From Paracandidimonas soli (lineage in GTDB: Bacteria > Pseudomonadota > Gammaproteobacteria > Burkholderiales > Burkholderiaceae_B), in NCBI RefSeq assembly GCF_004342005.1, contig NZ_SMBX01000011.1, positions 1 through 64,000 on the forward strand: a stretch of DNA of 64,000 nucleotides. The letters run 5' to 3'. The translations under genes were made by a program, and so were the position numbers. The notes beneath the pieces are model-generated. The model saw only the letters and a program-made list of their open reading frames with translations, made no database searches and was not told the origin of the DNA. This document shows positions 1 through 7,889 of this stretch, piece by piece (the stretch's first letter is position 1; every line of letters begins with the position of its first letter).

Positions 1-2
1 CT

Positions 3-572
3 CCTCGCATGGGCAAGCGCCTTGCCACCGAAATCGTCCAGGCTTTGCGCGAGCAGACCGTCATCGTGCCTGGAACCCAGGCAGCCACCATCGTCTTGCC
101 TCGCCTGACTCAACAACTGGGCTCGCTGCGCAAACAACGCGAGGACATCGCCTCCGAAGTCGAACAACGGGTGCTCGCGCACCCTCTTTACCCAGTCCTG
201 ACCAGCATGCCGGGAGTCGGCGTCAGGACCGCCGCCAGACTCCTGACCGAAGTCGCCCACAAAGCCTTCTGCTCTGCCGCTCACCTGGCCGCCTATGCCG
301 GCCTGGCCCCGGTGACTCGACGATCAGGCTCGTCCATCCGCGGAGAACATCCCTCCCGACGCGGTAACAAAACTCTTAAACGCGCCCTGTTCCTGTCTGC
401 CTTTGCTGCCCTGCGAGACCCCATCTCCCAGGCCTACTACACACGCAAGATCCAGCAGGGAAAACGACACAACCAAGCACTCATCGCATTAGCTCGACGC
501 CGTTGTGATGTCCTGTTCGCCATGCTGCGCGATGGCGCTTTATATCAACCTCAACCTATCCCTAATCCTTGA
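3..572 (+). mobile_element. IS110-family transposase, C-terminal part (cut by window edge)
   Basis: The frame is open to the left edge, so the 5' half lies outside the window. The visible 190 residues carry the IS110/IS116/IS902 C-terminal transposase domain (Transposase_20): the helix-hairpin-helix segment TSMPGVGVRTAARLL near residue 68, the AAYAGLAP segment, and the SRRGNKTLKRALF block with its conserved serine region. The N-terminal DEDD catalytic part of the family is not visible. IS110 elements usually lack terminal inverted repeats, so the right end cannot be placed exactly; it probably lies between 573 and 600. Family assignment is secure; whether the element is complete is unknown. 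Confidence 0.93.
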
Positions 573-594
573 CAAGGAACATAGGGGCACCCCC

Positions 595-978
595 CTCCCA
601 CAGGCCGCCATCGGCGGCACAGAGCAACAGAAGCCGAACTCCTGCGCCCTGCTGCGCTGGGATAATGAAGGCGGATCTATCCAGTCTTCCGAAAACATCC
701 AGCCACAGACGCCGGCCGCATTCAGCGGAGAAATCACGCGACTGCACACCCGTGTCATTGCGCTGGAAAACTTGGTCGTCGCACTACTGGCGCAGACGTC
801 CTCCGCACAGCGCGGGCATGTGCGCGACATGGCAGCCTATATCACCCCACGGGAAGGTTTCACGGCGCACCTGCTGACCACAGAGGCGGCAGCCAGAATG
901 CGCCATCTGATCGAGCGCAGCGATCACTTTTCATCCCCTGCCAGCAGGGCAACGCCCGGAGACGGCGATACATCCTGA
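595..978 (+). pseudogene. Remnant of a small hypothetical gene, 5' end apparently lost next to the IS
   Basis: An open frame runs through the end of the transposase gene to a stop at 976-978. The part from about 735 looks like real protein: a helical stretch (GEITRLHTRVIALENLVVAL) followed by MAAYITPREGF and a charged helix. No ATG with a ribosome binding site precedes this part; the only upstream ATGs lie inside the transposase gene. I infer that the original 5' end was removed or displaced by the adjacent IS110 element. I do not recognise a function. It could still be translated from an unusual start such as the TTG at 772. Confidence 0.4.
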
Positions 979-1158
979 GGCTCAATAAGGTATATGGCAA
1001 GAAGGCCTCGCGAGCAGGCTGCCCATCAGCCACACCCGCTTTCAGACAGCGCGCTACCAGGTAGCCGCCACGACATTCGGCAAACCGTCATCACCTCGGT
1101 CATCCCAGGAAAACGCCAAGCGCATCGCCCTTGAACAGGCCCACTAACCTGCTTGCTG

Positions 1159-2796
1159 CTACTCGATCACAGTGGTGCACACGCGGTCCCGCCCCGCCTG
1201 CTTCGCCTTGTAGAGTTGCGCGTCCGCCTGATCGAAAAGCGTCTGGGCGCCGGGGTCTCCTTCGATGACCGTCGCAATGCCGATGCACAGCGTGAGCAGC
1301 GGCGGCGTGGCCAGGGCATTGGGCAGGCCCTGTGCGGCAATGGCGCGCCTGATGCGTTCGGCCACTTTGAGCGCCGCTTCCGGCGTGGTATCGGGCAGCA
1401 GGCACGTGAACTCCTCACCGCCATAACGCGCCGCCAGATCGGTCAGGCGGGTCACATTGCTCTCCAGGATGCGGGCGACCGTATGCAGATACTCGTCGCC
1501 CGTGGCGTGGCCGTAATAGTCATTGACTTCTTTGAAATGGTCCACGTCGATGACGAACAGGCTGAGAGGCGAACCTGTGCGCTGATAATGCGCATATTCG
1601 TAGGCCAGCATCTGATCGAAATGACGGCGATTGGACAAGCCGGTCAGGCTGTCGGTCCGGCTCAGCGCCTCCAGTTTCCGGTAGGCGTCTTGCAGAGCCT
1701 GTTGCTGCTGCTGAATGTAGCCGTTCCGCTCCGCCAGCAGGCTGGTCAAGCGCCGGTAGCGCAGGAATGCAAGATAAAACGCCAGGGCGAGCAATGCCGC
1801 TCCCACGCTCGCATATTGCAGCAGCACCCGCTGCTGACGCTGCGCCATATAGCGCTCGAGGAACTCGCGCTCGCCATCCTCGTGCATCGTGACCGATTTC
1901 GATATGTCGATAGCGGCCAGATACTGGTCGAATGCCGCGGCGAGACGCTGGTGTTCCGGCGTCCGGCTGAAATAGAAGCGGTAAGCGCGCGGGTGCTCAC
2001 GCAGGGTATGGATCACTTCCAGATCGAAGAATTCCTGGCGGTAGCGTTTTTCTATGAAAATGCTTTTGTTGAATACGGCAACGTCGATTTCGCCGTTTCG
2101 CACCGCCAGGAACAGGCCATCGCTGCTCGTCTGGTCGTACGCACGCAGTTGGGAAGCGGGGACGATATCCTGGAGTATGGGTTCGAACACGACACCCTTC
2201 ACATAACCGACTCTGTATTTCTCCAGATCGGCAAGGCCATGGATTGGGGCACGCAGTCCATGGCGCGCGATGATCGCATAATGGCTTTCGTAATAGGGAC
2301 TGGTGAATATGCCGTGCTTCTCGCGTTCGACCGAATGGCTCAACGGAATGAATACGTCGGCGAGCCCTTCCCTGATCAACTGGAGCTTGTCCGCTACGGT
2401 TTTGTCCTGAGTGGTGGCCACCTCGAAGCGTATGCCCAGTTCCTCGGCGATAAAGCAGAATATGTCCATGCCTATACCGGTATAGACCTTCCGTTTTTCA
2501 TCGTACCGCGCCATGGGCGGCGCGCTTACCGCCACCACCTTCAAGGGCGGCATGGACCGGAACTCGGCCATCTGTCCGGCGTCGATATTCACCGAGCCCG
2601 TCAAGAGGATATTTTGCGCTCCATTGCAGGCCAGCGCCGGACTGGCGAGCAAGGCGCACAAGGCGATGCCCAGCAGGATGCTGTGTCGAACGCCCCCCGC
2701 AAAAACCGCGGCAACAATGCCTCGCTTGCCTTCAGTCTCAAGCCCAGGGCTTGCGCCTGGGCGCGCTATCAAATGGGACGGTTCTGCAAGAAGCAT
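1159..2796 (-). CDS. Membrane diguanylate cyclase with periplasmic SBP_bac_3 sensor domain (GGEEF)
   Basis: A 545-residue sensor enzyme that should make cyclic di-GMP from two GTP. A signal/anchor segment lies at about 38-57. It is followed by a periplasmic solute-binding-protein type 3 domain (about 85-315), one membrane helix (about 328-347), a glutamine-rich linker and a GGDEF domain. The signature is GGEEF at 459-463. An inhibitory I-site RLTD lies at 450-453, exactly five residues before it, so product feedback inhibition is expected. The ligand is probably a small polar metabolite, by analogy with amino-acid binding SBP_bac_3 proteins. Start is the first ATG; it has no clear ribosome binding site, and an internal start nearer the signal segment is possible. 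Confidence 0.92.
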   Translation of the reverse strand: MLLAEPSHLIARPGASPGLETEGKRGIVAAVFAGGVRHSILLGIALCALLASPALACNGAQNILLTGSVNIDAGQMAEFRSMPPLKVVAVSAPPMARYDEKRKVYTGIGMDIFCFIAEELGIRFEVATTQDKTVADKLQLIREGLADVFIPLSHSVEREKHGIFTSPYYESHYAIIARHGLRAPIHGLADLEKYRVGYVKGVVFEPILQDIVPASQLRAYDQTSSDGLFLAVRNGEIDVAVFNKSIFIEKRYRQEFFDLEVIHTLREHPRAYRFYFSRTPEHQRLAAAFDQYLAAIDISKSVTMHEDGEREFLERYMAQRQQRVLLQYASVGAALLALAFYLAFLRYRRLTSLLAERNGYIQQQQQALQDAYRKLEALSRTDSLTGLSNRRHFDQMLAYEYAHYQRTGSPLSLFVIDVDHFKEVNDYYGHATGDEYLHTVARILESNVTRLTDLAARYGGEEFTCLLPDTTPEAALKVAERIRRAIAAQGLPNALATPPLLTLCIGIATVIEGDPGAQTLFDQADAQLYKAKQAGRDRVCTTVIE

Positions 2797-2927
2797 ATTT
2801 ATTGAAATTCTGCGGCCGGGATCCGCCGTGCCGATCGGGTTGTGCGACAGCGCGCGGGTACGAAGCGCCTCGCCTTTTTCCCCATGAGGGTAATTTGCTT
2901 ATTGTAAGCGGAGGAGAGAAAAACGTT

Positions 2928-2966
2928 ATGAAAACAAACTACTGCAAAGAAGAGCTGGTAGTTTAA
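2928..2966 (+). CDS. Possible 12-residue leader peptide or gene stub with strong Shine-Dalgarno
   Basis: ATG at 2928 is followed by eleven codons and TAA. A very strong GGAGGAGAG ribosome binding site (2910-2918) sits nine bases upstream. The predicted peptide is MKTNYCKEELVV. It lies in the gap between the diguanylate cyclase and the fic gene. It may be a stub of a decayed gene whose translation signals survive, or a short regulatory peptide. No function is recognised. Confidence 0.3.
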   Translation: MKTNYCKEELVV

Positions 2967-3019
2967 AAGATGTTGTTTCGACCATACTGGCCCGATATCC
3001 AGCCTTGGACGCTATCAAA

Positions 3020-3865
3020 TCAATCACTCAACTCATAGCTGGTGCTGCGTCCTCCCGCCTCCGATTTACGCAAGACGCCGCGAGCCAGCAGATCGTTGAT
3101 ATCCCTCAGCGCGGTGTCTGGCGAGCATTTCGCAATAGCCGCCCACTTGCTGCTGGTCAGTTTGCCATCGAAGCCATCCAGCAGCCGATTCAGCAGCTTC
3201 ACCTGCCGCTCATTCAAAGGGATGGCTGCCCAGCGCTGCCAGAATATCGCCTTGCCCAGCACGGTATCCAGCGCATGCTGCGCCTGCTCGACTGCGCGAA
3301 GCAAAGCGTTTAGGAACCAGGCCAGCCATTCGGTGACGTCCATCGACCCTTTTTGCGTTTTCTCCAGGATATCGTAATAGGCTTTGCGCTCCCGCTGGAT
3401 CTGCGCAGACAGACTATAGAACCGCTGGGGACTCCCATCGGCGCGCGCCAGCAGCAAATCTCCTATGGCACGGGCGATGCGGCCATTCCCGTCATCGAAC
3501 GGATGCAGCGTGACGAACCACAAGTGTCCAAGGCCCGCCTTGATCAATGCAGGATCGCCGGAGCCATCATTCAGCCAGGCAATGAACCGCTGCATTTCGT
3601 TTGCCAGGCGATCGGCGGGCGGCGCTTCGAAGTGTACGCGTCGCCGGCTCATGGCGCCGGACACTACCCGCATGGGACCAGCGGCATCATCGCGCCAACT
3701 TCCCGTCCTGATCCTGGACAGGCCGGAGTAGCCTGTCGGAAAAAGCGCCGCATGCCATCCGCACAGCCGTTCCTGCGCCATGGGGGCCGCCAGTGCAGCC
3801 AAGTCATAGCGCCAGTTCGGCCAGTCGGCAGACTGCCTGATGTAGAGATTTTCTCCGCTTTTCAT
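3020..3865 (-). CDS. Fic-domain protein (AMP transferase family) with shortened N-terminus
   Basis: The catalytic Fic motif HPFDDGNGRIAR is intact at about residues 121-132 of 281, so nucleotide (usually AMP) transfer to a hydroxyl side chain is plausible. A winged-helix-like segment fills the C-terminus (about 220-281). Family members with this layout normally begin with a DUF4172-type N-domain of about 90 more residues that carries the inhibitory (S/T)xxxE(G/N) helix. Here the text jumps from an N-terminal DWPNWRYD segment straight into RLCGWHAALFPTGYSG, so the inhibitory helix is absent by an apparent in-frame deletion. The chosen ATG is 24 bases inside a GTG alternative at 3889. No antitoxin partner gene is adjacent. 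Confidence 0.85.
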   Translation of the reverse strand: MKSGENLYIRQSADWPNWRYDLAALAAPMAQERLCGWHAALFPTGYSGLSRIRTGSWRDDAAGPMRVVSGAMSRRRVHFEAPPADRLANEMQRFIAWLNDGSGDPALIKAGLGHLWFVTLHPFDDGNGRIARAIGDLLLARADGSPQRFYSLSAQIQRERKAYYDILEKTQKGSMDVTEWLAWFLNALLRAVEQAQHALDTVLGKAIFWQRWAAIPLNERQVKLLNRLLDGFDGKLTSSKWAAIAKCSPDTALRDINDLLARGVLRKSEAGGRSTSYELSD

Positions 3866-4191
3866 GCGGAGATTATGCGCTGGAATCACCGCAAGGCAAA
3901 TGCAGCGGTATCGATACGCTCAGCAGCGCGACTGCCGCCATCATCGTGCGCCATGGCCAGCACAGATTCTCGACGTCCTTGTGGATGCGTTCACAAATCC
4001 CATGGAACCGACCTGCCCGGCCGCCGCTCTGGTTTACAATAATCCGCTGTGCACCTATCCATTCCGGTCGGCCGGGCAGAAAGCTTCCCGCACTGGTCCG
4101 GCTTCCAAGGCACGCCCGGCACCTATCAGGCCCGCCTTCCCGCACACCCCGCGCTGCCAGGCAGCCTCCCGACAGATCATCGTCGCCATTC

Positions 4192-5418
4192 ATGTCCATT
4201 CCTGTTGAAATTCCCAAACGCCAGCCTCTGACCGGCTGGCCCCTGCGTCTTGCCCTGCTGGCGCTCGCCATGGGCGGGTTCGGCATCGGCACCGGCGAAT
4301 TCTCCATCATGGGGATCCTGCCCGAAGTCGCCGCCTTCCACCACGTTTCGGAACCGGTCGCCGGTTACCTGATCAGCGCGTACGCCTTCGGCGTCGTCGT
4401 GGGCGCGCCGGTCATCGCCATCACCGCCGCGCGCATGTCCAGGCTGCGGCTGGCCATCCTGCTGATGGTGATGTATGCGGCCGCCAACTTCGCCAGCGCC
4501 ATGGCGCCGGGATTCTGGTCCCTGATGCTGTTCCGCTTTCTGAGCGGCCTGCCGCACGGCGCCTATTTCGGCGTTGCCGCCCTGATCGCGGCATCGCTGG
4601 TCGATCCGGACAGGCGCGGCTTCGCCGTGGGCCGGGTCATGATGGGCCTGACCGTTGCCGCGCTGGCCGGCAACCCGGTCGCCATCTGGCTGGGACAGAC
4701 GCTGGGCTGGCGCTATCCCTTTGCCATGGTCGGCGCCATTTCCGTCCTGACGATCCTGCTGATCCTGCGCTTCGTACCATTGCCGCGCGAAGGCAGGGGC
4801 AGCTCTCCCTCCAGGGAAATGGCCGCCTTGCGCAACGGCCGCGTCTGGATGACGCTGGCGATAGGCGCCATCGGCTTCGGCGGCATGTTCGCGGTGATGA
4901 GCTATGTATCCGCCGTGATGGTGGACGTCACGCACCTGCCGAAAGCCTGGCTGCCGCTGGCCCTGTCTGTCTTCGGCGCAGGCATGATCGCCGGCAACGC
5001 GGTCGGCGGCTGGTGGGCGGACCGCGCCCTGATCCCCGGCATCGGCGTCATCCTGACATGGAGCCTGCTGATCCTGATCGTGTTCCCATTCCTGGCGCCG
5101 CACGCCGTGGGACTGTTCATCGGCGTGTTCCTGGCTGGCTCATGCGTGGCGCTGGGGCCACCGCTGCAGGTACGCCTGATGGACGTGGCGGCCCAGGCGC
5201 AGACCCTGGCCGCCTCGCTGAACCATTCCGCCTTCAACCTGGCAAACGCCATCGGCGCGCTGCTGGGCGGCTGGACGATAGAGCGCGGATTCCCCGCGCA
5301 CTACACCGGCTGGGCAGGCGCCCTGCTGAGCATTGCCGGACTGCTGGTGTACTGGCTGGCCTGGCGGCAGGAAACGCGGTACCGGCATATTGCGGCAAGG
5401 GCTGTGCCGCATCGATGA
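4192..5418 (+). CDS. MFS transporter, DHA1/AraJ-like family
   Basis: A 408-residue major facilitator protein with about twelve hydrophobic segments. It includes the early GxGTGEFSIMGILPEVA motif typical of AraJ/YdhP-type DHA1 exporters and RFLSGLPHGAYFG in helix 4. The frame is open far upstream, but the upstream text is arginine/proline-rich and non-membrane-like; the ATG at 4192 begins just before the first helix and matches family length. Substrate is unknown; relatives export sugars, purines or drugs. It is followed after 71 bases by a second transporter gene, which may be co-transcribed. Confidence 0.88.
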   Translation: MSIPVEIPKRQPLTGWPLRLALLALAMGGFGIGTGEFSIMGILPEVAAFHHVSEPVAGYLISAYAFGVVVGAPVIAITAARMSRLRLAILLMVMYAAANFASAMAPGFWSLMLFRFLSGLPHGAYFGVAALIAASLVDPDRRGFAVGRVMMGLTVAALAGNPVAIWLGQTLGWRYPFAMVGAISVLTILLILRFVPLPREGRGSSPSREMAALRNGRVWMTLAIGAIGFGGMFAVMSYVSAVMVDVTHLPKAWLPLALSVFGAGMIAGNAVGGWWADRALIPGIGVILTWSLLILIVFPFLAPHAVGLFIGVFLAGSCVALGPPLQVRLMDVAAQAQTLAASLNHSAFNLANAIGALLGGWTIERGFPAHYTGWAGALLSIAGLLVYWLAWRQETRYRHIAARAVPHR

Positions 5419-5489
5419 CCACGGCAATCCCGGCGAAACGGTATCATTAGCGGAACTTGCACCGCAGCCTTTCCCGAGCCGGGGTCCAC

Positions 5490-6881
5490 ATGCCACGAGA
5501 CAACAGCCTGCAGGCGCGCATCATCGGGCTATTCAATGTCCGGCGCGAAGAACTGATGCCAGTGCTGCTTTCGGGCGCCTTCTTTTTCTGCGTGCTGACC
5601 GCGCTGATGCTGCTGCGCCCGGCGCGGGACGCCCTGGGCATGCAGCGCGGCATCGAGGCCGTGCGCTGGCTGTTCGTCGGCACTGCGCTGGTCACGCTCA
5701 TCGCCAATCCCGTGTTCGGCTGGCTCGTCAGCCGCTTCCGGCGGCTGCAGTTCATCGGTCTTACCTATCTGTTCTTCGCGGCCAGCCTGGCGGGCTTCTT
5801 CCTGCTGCTGACGCTGGCGCCGGAAGCCGTCGGCATCACCAGCGGCCAGGTGTTCTATGTCTGGTTCAGCGTGTTCAATCTTTTCGCCACCATGCTGTTC
5901 TGGGCGCTGATGGCGGATCGCTTTTCCCTGGAGCAGAGCAAGCGCTTCTTCGCGCTGATCTCGGTCGGCGGGACGCTGGGCGCGATCTTCGGCCCATGGC
6001 TGACCTCCGTGCTGGCGCGGCCGCTGGGCACGCCGGCATTGCTGCTGGTCTCGGCCGGCTTCCTGGTCCTTGCGCTCGTCCTGGCGTGGGCCGTTGCGCG
6101 CGGCCAGGGCGGCGCCCGGGCCGCCTCCCGAGAGCACTCGTCCGGCCCGGAGAACCAGTCCATCATCGGCGGCAGCGCGTGGCAGGGAATCAAGGCGGTT
6201 TTCCGGTCGCGGTATCTGCTCGGCATCGCCGGCTACGTGATCCTGATGAGCATCATGGCAACCCTGCTGTACTTCACACGCCTGCAGATGGTGGCAGCGC
6301 TCGGCCACGACATGGACATGCGCACCGCCATGTTCGCGCGCATCGACCTGTTGACCCAGGTAGCGACGCTGGTGCTGCAGGCCGTCTTCGCAGGAAAGCT
6401 GATGAAGCGTTTCGGCGTGCACGTCACGCTGATGCTGCTGCCCCTGACTGTTGCGCTCGGCTTCATCGGACTCGCCATCATCGGCACCTTGGCCATGCTC
6501 ATCGTGTTCGAGGCGGCGTTCCGCGCCATCCAGCGCGCCATCACCCGGCCCGCGCGCGAAACCCTCTACACCGTCGTCGGCCGCGAAGACAAATACAAGT
6601 CCAAGGCCTTCATCGACACCTTCGGCTACCGCGGCGGCGATGTCGCCGGCGCGCAGGTCGAGGGCTTGCTGGGCCGCCTCGGCATGGGCCTGGCCGGACT
6701 GGCCAGCGTGGCCGTGCCGATGGCGCTTGCCTGGGCCGCGCTGGGACTCTGGCTGGGTCGCGCCCAGCAGCGCATCGTCCGGGAAACGCCCGCGAGCGCC
6801 GGTTCGGCGCCAGACTCGACGCAAGCCTCCGTCCGCGCTTCGGACGCGGATCCATCCTCAACGACAAGGAGCCCATCTTGA
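5490..6881 (+). CDS. Twelve-helix MFS/ATP:ADP-antiporter-like (Npt/TLC type) transporter
   Basis: A 463-residue membrane protein with RRE(E)LMPVLLSGAFFF before the first helix and a MLLRPARDALG motif after it, the pattern of proteobacterial MFS proteins related to the nucleotide transporter (Npt1/Npt2, TLC) family. The segment KYKSKAFIDTFGYRGGD near 370-386 is also typical. The C-terminal 40 residues are polar and probably cytoplasmic. An ATG 33 bases upstream is possible; the chosen start fits the family. Its stop codon overlaps the TTG start of the next gene (TTGA), so the two are translationally coupled. Substrate unknown; a nucleotide is not proven. Confidence 0.8.
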   Translation: MPRDNSLQARIIGLFNVRREELMPVLLSGAFFFCVLTALMLLRPARDALGMQRGIEAVRWLFVGTALVTLIANPVFGWLVSRFRRLQFIGLTYLFFAASLAGFFLLLTLAPEAVGITSGQVFYVWFSVFNLFATMLFWALMADRFSLEQSKRFFALISVGGTLGAIFGPWLTSVLARPLGTPALLLVSAGFLVLALVLAWAVARGQGGARAASREHSSGPENQSIIGGSAWQGIKAVFRSRYLLGIAGYVILMSIMATLLYFTRLQMVAALGHDMDMRTAMFARIDLLTQVATLVLQAVFAGKLMKRFGVHVTLMLLPLTVALGFIGLAIIGTLAMLIVFEAAFRAIQRAITRPARETLYTVVGREDKYKSKAFIDTFGYRGGDVAGAQVEGLLGRLGMGLAGLASVAVPMALAWAALGLWLGRAQQRIVRETPASAGSAPDSTQASVRASDADPSSTTRSPS

Positions 6882-7825
6882 TTTCACGACGCGACTACCT
6901 CAAGCTGTCCGCGATGGCCGGACTCGTACTGTCGGCCGGCCCCAAGGCGCTGCTCGCCGCCGAAGGCGGCCAGCTCCAGCTGATCACACGGGCGATCCCC
7001 GGCAAAACCGAGGAGCTCCCGGTCGTCGGCCTGGGCAGTTCCGCGTCTTTCGCGCGCATTGCCGGCGAGGGCAATATCGCGGATATCCAGACACTGCTGG
7101 AAACACTGGCCGGCAATCCGAATTCGGTGTTCGATACCGCCCCCAGCTACGGCGCGGCGGAAGAAGTCGCGGCCAGCATTGCCCGCCAGACAGGACTCAA
7201 CAAAAAGCTGTTCTGGGCCACCAAGGTCAACGTCGCCGGCCGCGGCGGCTCCAATGCCGACCCTATTGCAGCGCGGGAGCAGTTGGATCGCTCGATCGAG
7301 CGGCTGGGCAAGTCCCCCATCGACCTGATCCAGGTGCACAATCTGGGCGACGTGCCGACCCAGCTAGGCCTGCTGAGGGAATACCGGGATGCCGGCCGCA
7401 TCCGCCATATCGGCGTCACGACCACCTTCCCGGACCAGTACGGGCAGTTGGAGCGCATCATGCAGGAAGAGGAGCTCGACTTCATCGGCGTGGACTATGC
7501 CATCGACCACCGCGTCATGGAAGACAGGATATTCCCGCTGGCCCAGGAACGCGGCATCGGCGTCCTGGCGTACCAGCCCTTCGGCCGCAGCCGCCTGTGG
7601 CAGAAGGTCAAGGGCCATACGGTTCCGGACTGGGCGGCCGAATACGACATCGCGTCGTGGGGCCAGTTTTTCCTGAAGTTCGTCGTCTCTCACCAGGCGG
7701 TGACCTCTGCCACGCCGGCCACCAGCAACGTGCGCAACCTGGTCGATAATCTCGGCGCTGCAACGGGCCGCCTGCCCGACGCGGAGGGCCGCCGCCGCAT
7801 GATTGCGCACATCGAATCGCTGTAG
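6878..7825 (+). CDS. Tat-exported aldo/keto reductase
   Basis: A 315-residue TIM-barrel aldo/keto reductase. Catalytic tetrad residues are visible: Asp86 and Tyr91 in FDTAPSYG, Lys116 in ATKVN and His154 in IQVHN. The N-terminus SRRDYLKLSA followed by a hydrophobic stretch and ALLAAEG is a twin-arginine signal, so the enzyme probably acts in the periplasm. The start is TTG at 6878, supported by AAGGA at 6866-6870 and by the complete Tat motif directly after it. It overlaps the stop of the upstream transporter gene by three bases. Substrate unknown. Confidence 0.9.
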   Translation: MISRRDYLKLSAMAGLVLSAGPKALLAAEGGQLQLITRAIPGKTEELPVVGLGSSASFARIAGEGNIADIQTLLETLAGNPNSVFDTAPSYGAAEEVAASIARQTGLNKKLFWATKVNVAGRGGSNADPIAAREQLDRSIERLGKSPIDLIQVHNLGDVPTQLGLLREYRDAGRIRHIGVTTTFPDQYGQLERIMQEEELDFIGVDYAIDHRVMEDRIFPLAQERGIGVLAYQPFGRSRLWQKVKGHTVPDWAAEYDIASWGQFFLKFVVSHQAVTSATPATSNVRNLVDNLGAATGRLPDAEGRRRMIAHIESL

Positions 7826-7889
7826 CGCGCCGCCGGCCTCGCGGCGCAAAGGCCCCAAGGCGCTGCGCGGGCGGCGCCCCGCGATCCGA

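Noticed and set aside
994..1134. Possible 46-codon gene after the hypothetical remnant
   Set aside because: AAGG is only three bases from the ATG and the composition looks non-coding.
1153..2805. Long plus-strand open frame opposite the diguanylate cyclase
   Set aside because: It is the complement of a gene with clear GGDEF and solute-binding domains; its own translation has no recognisable domain.
3946..4191. N-terminal extension of the MFS transporter
   Set aside because: Arginine/proline-rich text without membrane segments; family members start just before the first helix.
5333..6877. Long open frame upstream of and in frame with the aldo/keto reductase
   Set aside because: Its product is arginine/alanine/proline-rich and lies over the MFS gene in another frame; the Tat signal and ribosome binding site mark the true start at 6878.
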